Positions 25,998-33,276 of a DNA stretch of 64,000 bases are shown one piece after another; the first letter of the stretch is position 1; the number at the start of each line of letters is the position of its first letter. The DNA comes from Neomegalonema sp. (GTDB lineage: Bacteria > Pseudomonadota > Alphaproteobacteria > Rhodobacterales > Rhodobacteraceae): NCBI RefSeq assembly GCF_028688855.1, contig NZ_JAQTXI010000003.1, positions 1-64,000 on the forward strand. The letters are read 5' to 3'. Both the position numbers and the translations under genes were made by a program. Below the pieces are notes generated by a model, which worked only from the letters and a program-made list of their open reading frames with translations, did not search any database and was not told the DNA's origin.

Positions 25998-26025
25998 TTG
26001 ACTTCCCTGGTCGGATATCTAGAAA
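25998..26025 (+). promoter_or_regulatory. Candidate hmuS promoter
   Basis: TTGACT at 25998-26003, 16-base spacer, TAGAAA at 26020-26025. It would give a leader of about 190 bases before the hmuS ATG. Confidence 0.4.
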
Positions 26026-26221
26026 TCGGGGTCAGCCAAGGTCGGCGGTCGCTTCCGAGAGGAGCGCGGCGAACGGCTTGAGCCGGGAAATCAGGATTTG
26101 TCCGCCTTCCGGCGGCTCCCGTTTTCCGTTTCGCGCCTCGTCGGGTTGCGCCATGATCTGGCGGAGCAAGACGCGGCCCGGGGAAATGCGGCGGCGTTCA
26201 TCACGCGAAGGAATTGCTGGG

Positions 26222-27301
26222 ATGTCCACCACCGTCATCGATTTCACCGGACTCGCCCGACGCGAGGTCGAGTTGCGCGGCGCCCGTCCAGGGTTGCGTC
26301 GGCGCGATGCGGCCGAGGCGCTGGGCGTGTGTGAAGCGGCCCTGGTCGAGGCCCTCCGGATCTCCGAGGGCGGAGCGCTGTCCCTCCGCCGCCCGACGAG
26401 TCCGGAGGGTTTCGGCGAGCTCCTCAAGGAGCTGCCCCCTCTCGGCCGCCTGATGGCCCTGACCCGCAACGAACATTGCGTCCACGAGGTCTACGGCGCC
26501 TACGCCGCGCCCCAGCTCTTCGGGGCCATGGGCATGACGCTCGGCGCCATCGACCTGCGGCTCTTCCTGAGCAACTGGCGTTTCGGCTACGCCCTGACCG
26601 AGCAGACCGAGCGCGGCCCGCGCCGCAGCCTGCATTTCTTCGACGCCTCGGGCGAGGCCGTCCACAAGATCTACGCCACCGCCGAAACCGACCTGGAGGC
26701 CTGGGAGGCCCTCGTCTCCCGCTGGACCGATCCGGCCCCCGCCGCGCCCGAATACGTCGCCCCCCCCCCGCGCCGCGCCGGACGCCCGGACGCCGAGGTC
26801 GATCTGGAGGCCCTCCGGGCCGGATGGGCCGCCATGCGCGACCCCCATGACTTCGAGACCCTGCTGAAGAAGCACGACGTCACCCGGATCCAGGCCCTGG
26901 CGCTGGTCGGCGAGGAGTTCGCCCGGCCTGTCGCCCGGGAGTCCATCCGGACCGTTCTCGAAGGCGCGGCGGCGGGCGAGGTTCCGCTGATGGTCTTCGT
27001 GGGCAACCGCGGCTGCATCCAGATCCACACCGGCGCGCCCAGGACCGTGAAGGTCATGGGGCCCTGGCTGAACATCCTGGATCCGGGCTTCAACCTGCAT
27101 CTGCGCGAGGACCGCGTGGCCTCCGCCTGGGTGACGCGCAAGCCTGCGGGCGCGGACCATGTCCATGCGCTCGAGCTTTACGACGAGACCGGCTTCTGCT
27201 TCGCGCGCGTCTTCGGCGAGCGTCACGGCGACGAGGCCGAACGCGCCGACTGGCGCGCTCTGGCGACGGGCCTTGCGCCCGCCGTGGGAGAACTCGCGTG
27301 A
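26222..27301 (+). CDS. hmuS: Hemin-degrading/handling factor HmuS (HemS family)
   Basis: 359-residue cytoplasmic haem-binding protein with the duplicated HemS/ChuX fold. The first half contains LGRLMALTRNEHCVHEVYGAY and FLSNWRFGYAL; the second half PLMVFVGNRGCIQIHTGAP, GPWLNILDPGFNLHL and AWVTRKPA. Family members sequester or degrade haem after import. The ATG at 26222 follows AAGGAA; the frame is open further upstream into the intergenic region but those codons are rejected. The linker between halves contains a run of ten C residues (26760-26769). The stop shares one base with the hmuT start. Confidence 0.93.
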   Translation: MSTTVIDFTGLARREVELRGARPGLRRRDAAEALGVCEAALVEALRISEGGALSLRRPTSPEGFGELLKELPPLGRLMALTRNEHCVHEVYGAYAAPQLFGAMGMTLGAIDLRLFLSNWRFGYALTEQTERGPRRSLHFFDASGEAVHKIYATAETDLEAWEALVSRWTDPAPAAPEYVAPPPRRAGRPDAEVDLEALRAGWAAMRDPHDFETLLKKHDVTRIQALALVGEEFARPVARESIRTVLEGAAAGEVPLMVFVGNRGCIQIHTGAPRTVKVMGPWLNILDPGFNLHLREDRVASAWVTRKPAGADHVHALELYDETGFCFARVFGERHGDEAERADWRALATGLAPAVGELA

Positions 27302-28206
27302 TGCGGCGCAAGCTCCTGGGCCTCCTCGCGGGGGTCGCGGCTCTGGCTCTGGGCGCGGGATCCGCGCCCGCCGGGGCCGAAGAGGCGGCCGCTGCGCGCG
27401 TCGTCTCGCTGGGCGGAGACCTGACGGAGATCGCCTTCGCCCTCGGCGCGGGCGGATCCATCGTCGCGGCGGACGACACGGCCACCTGGCCCGAAGCCGC
27501 TGCGGAATTGCCGAAGGTCGGCTATGTGCGCCGCTTCTCCCCCGAGGGCGTGCTCGGCCTGACGCCGGATCTGGTCATCGCGGCCCATGACGCCGGGCCG
27601 GAGCTGGCTCTGGAGCGCCTGCGGTCGGCGGGGCTTGAGGTGAAGGTCGCGCCGGACGGCGAAGGCTGGGACTCGGTCGCGCCCAAGATCGCCTTCGTGG
27701 GCGAGGCGCTGAAGCGTCCCGCCGAAGCCGAGGCGCTGATCGAAGAAACCACGACCCACATGGCCGCCGTTCAGGCGGTGCTCGAGAAGACCGACGAGCG
27801 TCCCGGCGTGATCTTCATCATGTCGGATCAGCGCGGCTCGCCCATGGCGGCGGGACGCGGCACGGCGGCCGACGCGGTGATCGCCCTTGCGGGCGGACGC
27901 AACGTCATCACGGAATACGAGGGCTACAAGCCCCTGTCGCGCGAATCGGCGGCGGCCATCGCGCCGGACGTCGTGCTGGTGCCCAATCACGTCCTCGCCT
28001 CCATGGGCGGGATCGAGGGGGTGAAGGCGCGGCCCGAATTCGCGGCGTCTCCGGCGGCGCGCGAGGACCGGATCCTCGCCATGGACGCCATGAAGCTGCT
28101 CGGCTTCGGCCCGCGCACGCCCGAGGCGGTCGAAGAGCTGGCGACGGCGCTGCATCCCGAGCTCGCCCCCGAGCTCGCCAGGGCGCTGGCGGCGGCCGCG
28201 CCGTGA
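27301..28206 (+). CDS. hmuT: Hemin ABC transporter substrate-binding protein HmuT
   Basis: 301-residue periplasmic binding protein. A signal peptide (about residues 1-26) is followed by VVSLGGDLTEIAFALGAGGS, YVRRFSPEGVLGLTPDLVIAA, GRGTAADAVIALAGGRN and AAIAPDVVLVPNHVLASMGG. This is the haem subclass of the BtuF/FepB fold. The ATG at 27301 sits in a TGATG junction with hmuS; a GTG one codon upstream is a possible alternative start. It passes haem to HmuUV. Confidence 0.92.
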   Translation: MRRKLLGLLAGVAALALGAGSAPAGAEEAAAARVVSLGGDLTEIAFALGAGGSIVAADDTATWPEAAAELPKVGYVRRFSPEGVLGLTPDLVIAAHDAGPELALERLRSAGLEVKVAPDGEGWDSVAPKIAFVGEALKRPAEAEALIEETTTHMAAVQAVLEKTDERPGVIFIMSDQRGSPMAAGRGTAADAVIALAGGRNVITEYEGYKPLSRESAAAIAPDVVLVPNHVLASMGGIEGVKARPEFAASPAAREDRILAMDAMKLLGFGPRTPEAVEELATALHPELAPELARALAAAAP

Positions 28207-29276
28207 CCGAAATGACGCGCGACCCGGCGCCCTTCATCCGCAGGGGGGCCGGATTGCGCGGACCTCTGGGACTGATCCTGTTGGCGACGCTCTGCGGGAT
28301 CGCTCTTCTGGCGGAGCTGGGCCTCGGCCCGACGCCCTTGTCGCTGGACCGCATCTTCGCCGCGCTGCGCGGCGAGGCCGATGCGGCGGCGCAGACCATA
28401 TTCACCCAGATCCGGGCGCCTCGGGCGCTGCTGGCTCTGGCGGCGGGGGCCGGACTGGGCCTCGCCGGCCTCGCTTTGCAGGGCGTGTTGAGAAACCCGC
28501 TCGCCGATCCCGGCTTGATCGGCGTGACGGGCGGCGCGAGCGTCGGGGCCGTCGCGACCATAGTCTTCGGCGAGACCATGGTTTCGGCGGCTCCGGCGGC
28601 TCTTCGCCCCTGGGTCCTGGCCTTCGCGGCCTTCATCGGCGCCGCCCTGACGGTGGGCTTCATCCTGAAACTGGCGCGGCGGGAGGGCATGACCTCCGCC
28701 GCGACGCTGATTCTGGCGGGCGTGGCGGTCAACGCCATCGCGGGCGCTCTGGTGGGCGTGGCGGTCTATCTCAGCAACGACAATCAATTGCGCGACTTCA
28801 CCCTCTGGAGCATGGGCGGCCTCGGAGGCGCGGACATGCGCGCCGCGACGGTGGTCGCGGTGGTGACGCTGATCTCCGGGCTGGCGCTGCTGCGGCTGGC
28901 GCGGCCTCTGGATCTTCTGCAGCTCGGCGAGGGCGCCGCCTTCCATGCGGGGCTCGACGTGGAGCGCGCCAAGCGCGCCGCCGCGCTCTGGGCGGCTCTG
29001 GCGGTGGGGGCGGCGGTTTCGGTCGCGGGGCCCATCGGCTTCATCGGGCTGGTGGGGCCGCATCTGGCGCGGATGATCGTCGGGCCGGGGCATCGTCTGG
29101 CGGCGCCCGCCTCGGCGCTGCTCGGGGCGACGCTGCTGCTCGCGGCGGATCTGGCGGTGCGTCTGGTCGCGCCGCCTTCGGAGCCTCCGGTGGGCCTGGC
29201 CATGGGCCTGATGGGCGGACCCTTCTTCCTCTGGCTGCTGATTCGCCGCCGCAATGCGGGAGGCGGCCTTGCTTGA
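28203..29276 (+). CDS. hmuU: Hemin ABC transporter permease HmuU
   Basis: 357-residue FecCD/BtuC-type permease with about ten transmembrane helices. Landmarks are IRAPRALLALAAGAGLGLAG, LQGVLRNPLADPGLIGVTGG, FTLWSMGGLGGAD and AGPIGFIGLVGPHLARMIVG. The last contains the coupling-helix region facing the ATPase. It starts 4 bases inside hmuT (ATGACC after GTGACC-type junction), and its end overlaps hmuV by 23 bases. Confidence 0.93.
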   Translation: MTEMTRDPAPFIRRGAGLRGPLGLILLATLCGIALLAELGLGPTPLSLDRIFAALRGEADAAAQTIFTQIRAPRALLALAAGAGLGLAGLALQGVLRNPLADPGLIGVTGGASVGAVATIVFGETMVSAAPAALRPWVLAFAAFIGAALTVGFILKLARREGMTSAATLILAGVAVNAIAGALVGVAVYLSNDNQLRDFTLWSMGGLGGADMRAATVVAVVTLISGLALLRLARPLDLLQLGEGAAFHAGLDVERAKRAAALWAALAVGAAVSVAGPIGFIGLVGPHLARMIVGPGHRLAAPASALLGATLLLAADLAVRLVAPPSEPPVGLAMGLMGGPFFLWLLIRRRNAGGGLA

Positions 29277-30078
29277 AGCGCGCGAACTTTCCGTGCGGCG
29301 CGGGGGGCGGCTGACGCTCTCGGGCGTGACGCTGCGTCTGAAGCCCGGTCGGGCGGTTGCGCTCTGCGGAGCCAACGGCGCGGGGAAATCCACCTTGCTG
29401 GAGGCGCTCTGCGGCGGGCTGCGGCCTGATTCGGGCGGCGCCTTCCTCGACGGCGCCGACCTTTGCCGCGCCGACGCCTTGCAGCTGGCCTTGCGGCGGG
29501 CGGTTCTGGAGCAATCGCCGCGTCTGGCCTCGGCGCTGACGGGCCGCGAACTGGCGGAGCTCGGGCTCTGGGCGGCGGCGCCGCCGCCCGTCGAGGCGCG
29601 GCGGATCCTGGCCTGGGCTCTGGGCGCGGCGGGCGCGACGGAGCTTGCGGGACGTCCGGCGAATCAGCTGTCGGGCGGCGAGCGGGCGCGGGCGCATCTG
29701 GCGCGGGTCTTCGCGCAGATCCGGGCGGGCCGCGAGCGGCTCGGGCCGGAGGCGGGCGGGCGCTGGCTGCTGCTCGACGAGCCGACGGCGCCTCTGGATC
29801 TGGGGCGTCAGATCGACCTCATGGCCGCGCTGCGCGATCTCGCGGCGGAGGGCGTGGGGGTGGTGGCGGCGCTGCACGACCTCAATCTCGCGGCGGCCTT
29901 CGCGGATCATGTGGTGCTTCTGGCGCAGGGCCGCCTGCTGGCCGAGGGGCCGCCGCGCGAGGTCTTCACCGAGGCGCTGCTGAGCCAGGCTTACGGCGCG
30001 CCCATCCATGTGGCCGAGGGCGAGGGCGGGCGGCTGCGCGTCACGCCGGATTTCGCCCGCATCCGGGGCGCCGCCTGA
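29254..30078 (+). CDS. hmuV: Hemin ABC transporter ATP-binding protein HmuV
   Basis: 274-residue ATPase of the haem importer. Walker A is GANGAGKST (39-47), the signature is LSGGE (139-143), Walker B is LLLDEP (172-177), and the H-loop is in AALHDLNLAAAFADH. The start overlaps the 3' end of hmuU by 23 bases, indicating tight coupling. The last gene of hmuSTUV. The TonB-dependent haem receptor usually associated with this operon is not in the window. Confidence 0.94.
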   Translation: MREAALLEARELSVRRGGRLTLSGVTLRLKPGRAVALCGANGAGKSTLLEALCGGLRPDSGGAFLDGADLCRADALQLALRRAVLEQSPRLASALTGRELAELGLWAAAPPPVEARRILAWALGAAGATELAGRPANQLSGGERARAHLARVFAQIRAGRERLGPEAGGRWLLLDEPTAPLDLGRQIDLMAALRDLAAEGVGVVAALHDLNLAAAFADHVVLLAQGRLLAEGPPREVFTEALLSQAYGAPIHVAEGEGGRLRVTPDFARIRGAA

Positions 30079-30092
30079 GCGCCTGCTCAGGC
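30073..30092 (+). terminator. Hairpin at the end of hmuV
   Basis: Perfect 8-bp stem GCCTGAGC/GCTCAGGC with loop GCCT, overlapping the hmuV stop codon (30076-30078). No T tract follows. Confidence 0.35.
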
Positions 30093-30241
30093 GAAGAGGC
30101 GGCGGGCTTCGTTTCTCGAAGATCGCGCCGGATGGTGCTAGGATCAGGAGAAGGAGCCCTCCAGCCGGAGGCTCCGGACCGCAAGCCGGGCCGCCGCGCC
30201 CTTGACGGCGGGAGGCCCGGACGACTCGAAGGGAGGCTTCG

Positions 30242-30454
30242 ATGTTTCGTCTGATCGGGATGGTCTTCGGGCGCCGCGCCGCGCCTCCGCCGGGCTTCGT
30301 GGATTCCGCCGCCCTTCAGGCTTCGGAGCTGGTCGAATCCCTGCCCGACGCTCCCCCCTGCGAATGCGAAGGCGCCATGGAGGCGCTCTGCGACTGGCGC
30401 CGCTGCTGCGGCGAGGACGAACGCGCCTCCGGCGAAAGGGCCTCCAGGGTCTGA
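30242..30454 (+). CDS. Small Cys-rich protein, function unknown
   Basis: 70-residue protein starting MFRLIGMVFGRRAAPPPGF, preceded by GGGAGG. The second half is acidic and Cys-rich: CECEGAMEALCDWRRCCGEDE, five Cys within about 18 residues. It could bind a metal or form disulphides, but there is no signal peptide. An extended -10 (TGCTAGGAT) at 30136-30144 lies about 100 bases upstream. It is an isolated gene between hmuV and the actP terminator. No family recognised. Confidence 0.5.
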   Translation: MFRLIGMVFGRRAAPPPGFVDSAALQASELVESLPDAPPCECEGAMEALCDWRRCCGEDERASGERASRV

Positions 30455-30806
30455 GTCCCGGCGCCTGTCTCCCGGCCGGGCCGGAACGCGCGACGAGGCG
30501 GCCATGAGAGCAGCCGGAGCCTGCGAAGCCCGGAAAAGCCTCCGGGGCGTGAGAGCCTCCGCTCCTGCGCGCGAGCCTCTGATCTCCCCATCCTCCTCCT
30601 GAAGCCTCCTCAAGCGAAGCCGACCTGTCTTCGCCGCGCGGAGTCCCGATCTCCGGACGCCCTGCGTCTCGGGGATGCGCTCCGCGCCTGCGGCTTGCAG
30701 GGAACGGGTCTCCAGAATGAAACCGCCCCGCGTCCTGCGACGCGGGGCGGTCCGGTTTTCAGGCTGCGGATCCCGGAGGCCTTCCGGCCTCCGGACCTGC
30801 GCAGGT
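30455..30806. other. Intergenic region after the small Cys-rich gene
   Basis: 352 bases between convergent genes. It holds the actP terminator (30721-30750) and a second 9-bp hairpin CCGGAGGCC/GGCCTCCGG at 30773-30794. No gene is supported. Confidence 0.5.
30721..30752 (-). terminator. Terminator of actP
   Basis: Perfect 12-bp stem CCGCCCCGCGTC/GACGCGGGGCGG (30723-30750), followed on the minus strand by TTTCATTC. It lies about 55 bases after the actP stop. Confidence 0.7.
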
Positions 30807-32726
30807 TTAGTGCTGGCTGGCGGCTGCGGCGCCGAGGCCCGTGTTCTGACGGACATAGACCTCGTCCCACAGCTCTTCCGAGCGGCGGTCGCGCCAGAGC
30901 AGCGAGCCCAGGATCACCGAGAGGAAGCCCAGCGGGATCGAGATGATGCCCGGGTTGCGCAGCGGAAGCAGCGGCTCGGTGAGGCCGATGAGGTTGGTCG
31001 TGCGGTCGCCCAGAGCCGCGATGCGGGCCTGCTGCGTGGCGATGGTCGCCTCGGCGCCGGCGACGGCCTGACGGATCGCCTCCTGACGGGCGGCGTCCGT
31101 GCTGGTCGCCAGTTCGGCGTTGAGGGTCGCGACGTTGGCCTGCTGGGTCGCGATGATCCCGTTGGCCGCCGCGCGGATCTGGTTCGGATACTGGGTGTTG
31201 GGCGAGGCCAGCACCAGCAGGATCGCGGACAGGGTGCCGACGATCATGCCGAGCACGATGCCGCCCGTGTTGCAGCGCTTCCAGAACAGCGTCAGCAGGA
31301 TGCAGGGGAAGTTGGCCGAAGCCGCCACCGCGAAGGCCAGCGCCACCAGATGGGCCACGTTCTGGCCCTCGGCGGCGATGCCGATGACGATCGCCATGGC
31401 GCCCACCACGAGGCTGGCGATGCGCGCCGCCTTGACCTGCTCTCCGGCCGTGGCCGAGCCGCCGCGGATCACGCCGACGTAGAGGTCATGCGCGATGGCC
31501 GAGGCCGAAGCCAGCACCAGACCGGCCACCACCGCCACGATGGTCGCGAAGGCCACCGCCGCCACGAAGGCCAGCATGAAGTTGCCGAGCATGGAATCCG
31601 CGCCGCCGCCCAGATATTGGGCGAGGATCGGCGCCGCCATGTTGCCGCCGCGGTCGGCGAGGAGGATGTTGGGCGCGCCCACCTTCATCGCGGCGCCGAG
31701 GCCGAGGAAGAGGGTCAGCACGTAGAAGCCGCCGATGATGGCCATGGCCCAGATCACCGAGACGCGGGCTTCCTTCGCCGAAGGCACGGTGAAGAAGCGC
31801 ATCAGGATGTGGGGCAGACCGGCGGTGCCGAAGACCAGCGCGAGGCCCAGCGAGATCTGGTCGAGCGGGCTGGTGAAGTAGAGGCCGGGCTCGAGGAAGC
31901 GCTGGCCGAGTTCGGTCGGAGACATCCCCGCCGTGGATCCGGCCTGCTTGGCCTCCAGCAGCTGGCGGACGCGCTCCTGGATGCCGCCGTCGTTGACGGC
32001 GTTCTGCAGGAAGCCGCCGAAGAAGCCGTACTGGCTCCAGACCAGCAGGACCAGCACGATCGAGGCGATGACCAGCAGGATCGCCTTGATGATCTGCACG
32101 TAGGTCGTCGCGACCATGCCGCCGAAGATCACGTAGGCGAGCATGAGCATGCCCACCGTGATGACCGAGATCTTGTAGTCGATGCCGATCAGCGTCTTGA
32201 CCAGAACGCCGCCGCCGACCATCTGCGCCGTGAGGTAGAAGGTCGAGACGACGATGACCGAGATCGCGCCCACGATGCGCGTGGCCTTCGGATTGTTGCG
32301 ATAGGCCAGGATGTCGGCGAGCGTGTACTTGCCGATGTTGCGGCAGGGCTCGGCGATGACCAGCAGCACGGTGATGTAGGCGACGAGCCAGCCCACCGAA
32401 TACATGAAGCCGTCATAGCCGTAGATCGAGATCAGGCCCGCGATGCCCAGGAACGAGGCCGCGGAGAGATAGTCGCCCGCGATCGCCCAGCCGTTCTGGA
32501 CGCCGCTGATGCCGCCGCCGGCGGTGTAGAAGTCGGAGGCCGACTTCACCTTGCTCGCCGCGCGATAGGTCACGAACATCGTCAGGCCGATGATCGCCGC
32601 GAAGACGAGGAAGGTCAGCCAGCGATACTGCGGGGCGACCACGCCGGAGCTTTGCGCCAGGGCGGGAGAGGCGAGCAGGGCGGTCGAAACCGCGAGCGCG
32701 AAGGCGCCGCCTTGAAGTTTCTTCAT
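30807..32726 (-). CDS. actP: Cation/acetate symporter ActP
   Basis: 639-residue sodium:solute symporter that takes up acetate and related short-chain acids. An N-terminal signal-like helix (MKKLQGGAFALAVSTALLAS) precedes about 13 transmembrane helices. Family blocks include SASDFYTAGGGISGVQNGWA, GDYLSAASFLGIAGL, GTAGLPHILMRFFTVPSA and ASANFPCILLTLFWKRC. E. coli ActP has 549 residues; the difference is mostly a hydrophilic coiled-coil-like insert of about 70 residues near the C-terminus (about nt 30970-31200). The start at 32726 follows AAGGAG, 11 bases after the DUF485 gene. Confidence 0.93.
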   Translation of the reverse strand: MKKLQGGAFALAVSTALLASPALAQSSGVVAPQYRWLTFLVFAAIIGLTMFVTYRAASKVKSASDFYTAGGGISGVQNGWAIAGDYLSAASFLGIAGLISIYGYDGFMYSVGWLVAYITVLLVIAEPCRNIGKYTLADILAYRNNPKATRIVGAISVIVVSTFYLTAQMVGGGVLVKTLIGIDYKISVITVGMLMLAYVIFGGMVATTYVQIIKAILLVIASIVLVLLVWSQYGFFGGFLQNAVNDGGIQERVRQLLEAKQAGSTAGMSPTELGQRFLEPGLYFTSPLDQISLGLALVFGTAGLPHILMRFFTVPSAKEARVSVIWAMAIIGGFYVLTLFLGLGAAMKVGAPNILLADRGGNMAAPILAQYLGGGADSMLGNFMLAFVAAVAFATIVAVVAGLVLASASAIAHDLYVGVIRGGSATAGEQVKAARIASLVVGAMAIVIGIAAEGQNVAHLVALAFAVAASANFPCILLTLFWKRCNTGGIVLGMIVGTLSAILLVLASPNTQYPNQIRAAANGIIATQQANVATLNAELATSTDAARQEAIRQAVAGAEATIATQQARIAALGDRTTNLIGLTEPLLPLRNPGIISIPLGFLSVILGSLLWRDRRSEELWDEVYVRQNTGLGAAAASQH

Positions 32727-32737
32727 GGAGGGGCTCC

Positions 32738-33067
32738 TTAGGCGCGCTGAGCGGCTTGCGCGAGCAGGTCGCGCTTGAGGGCTTCGGAGGCGGCGTCGAA
32801 TTCGCGGTTGGCGCGGCGCGTGTAGATGAAGGCGATGCTCCAGGCCACGACGAACTGCGAGATCGCGAAGAGCAGGCCGAAATTCACCACGCCGAAGATC
32901 TTCGTCGCCCAGAGGCCGGGGGCGTAGGCGGCCCCGAGCGGCAGCAAGAAATAAAAGACCACGGAGAAGGCCATCAGAGAGAAGAGGAATTTCCGCTTCT
33001 TCGCGACCAGCTCCAGAAATCGCGGGTCCTGCCCCGCGCGCGCCCAATCGATGTTGGGTGTCGTCAT
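32738..33067 (-). CDS. DUF485 membrane protein (YjcH-like), partner of ActP
   Basis: 109-residue membrane protein with two transmembrane helices. It contains DPRFLELVAKKRKFLFSLMA and FVVAWSIAFIYTRRANREFD, the DUF485 signature. It precedes actP by 11 bases, as yjcH precedes actP in E. coli, and is probably co-transcribed and functionally linked to acetate transport. The start at 33067 follows GGGAGAGGG; a longer open frame upstream covers the promoter. Confidence 0.9.
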   Translation of the reverse strand: MTTPNIDWARAGQDPRFLELVAKKRKFLFSLMAFSVVFYFLLPLGAAYAPGLWATKIFGVVNFGLLFAISQFVVAWSIAFIYTRRANREFDAASEALKRDLLAQAAQRA

Positions 33068-33168
33068 AACGCGTTCCCTCTCCCTGATGCTTCGCTCGGC
33101 GCGGGCGGCCCTTTGGTTCGGACCTTGATTCGCGCAGGGGCCGATTCCCCACGCGATCCGCGACCGCA

Positions 33169-33196
33169 TCTTTACTGAATTTTCGGTAAGGCGCAA
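33169..33196 (-). promoter_or_regulatory. actP operon promoter with 18-bp palindromic operator
   Basis: Minus strand TTGCGC at 33196-33191, 16-base spacer and TAAAGA at 33174-33169. The spacer is filled by the palindrome TTACCGAAAATTCAGTAA (33189-33172; 7 of 8 arm positions pair), a position typical of an operator. Confidence 0.5.
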
Positions 33197-33276
33197 TTTT
33201 CTTCCAAAAGCCCGAGCATGTCCATCACATCCGCATCCGGACTGCGGCGGCGGAAATCCCGATGCTGCGGCGAGGC

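Larger units (their letters stand above)
25880..26221. other. Divergent hemP / hmuS regulatory region
   Basis: 342 bases that hold the opposing promoter-like pairs listed separately and an AT-rich stretch (25940-26030). I looked for an exact Irr ICE or RirA IRO palindrome and found none; the short palindrome TCTAGA at 26019-26024 is a weak partial match. No gene is seen. Confidence 0.45.

Noticed and set aside
25880..26221. A classical Irr (ICE) or RirA iron box between hemP and hmuS
   Set aside because: Only the 6-bp palindrome TCTAGA was found; arms do not extend to the known consensus, so no regulator site is claimed.
30675..32741. A 688-codon plus-strand frame opposite actP
   Set aside because: Composition is Arg/Asp/His-rich antisense sequence; the actP frame on the other strand has complete family motifs.
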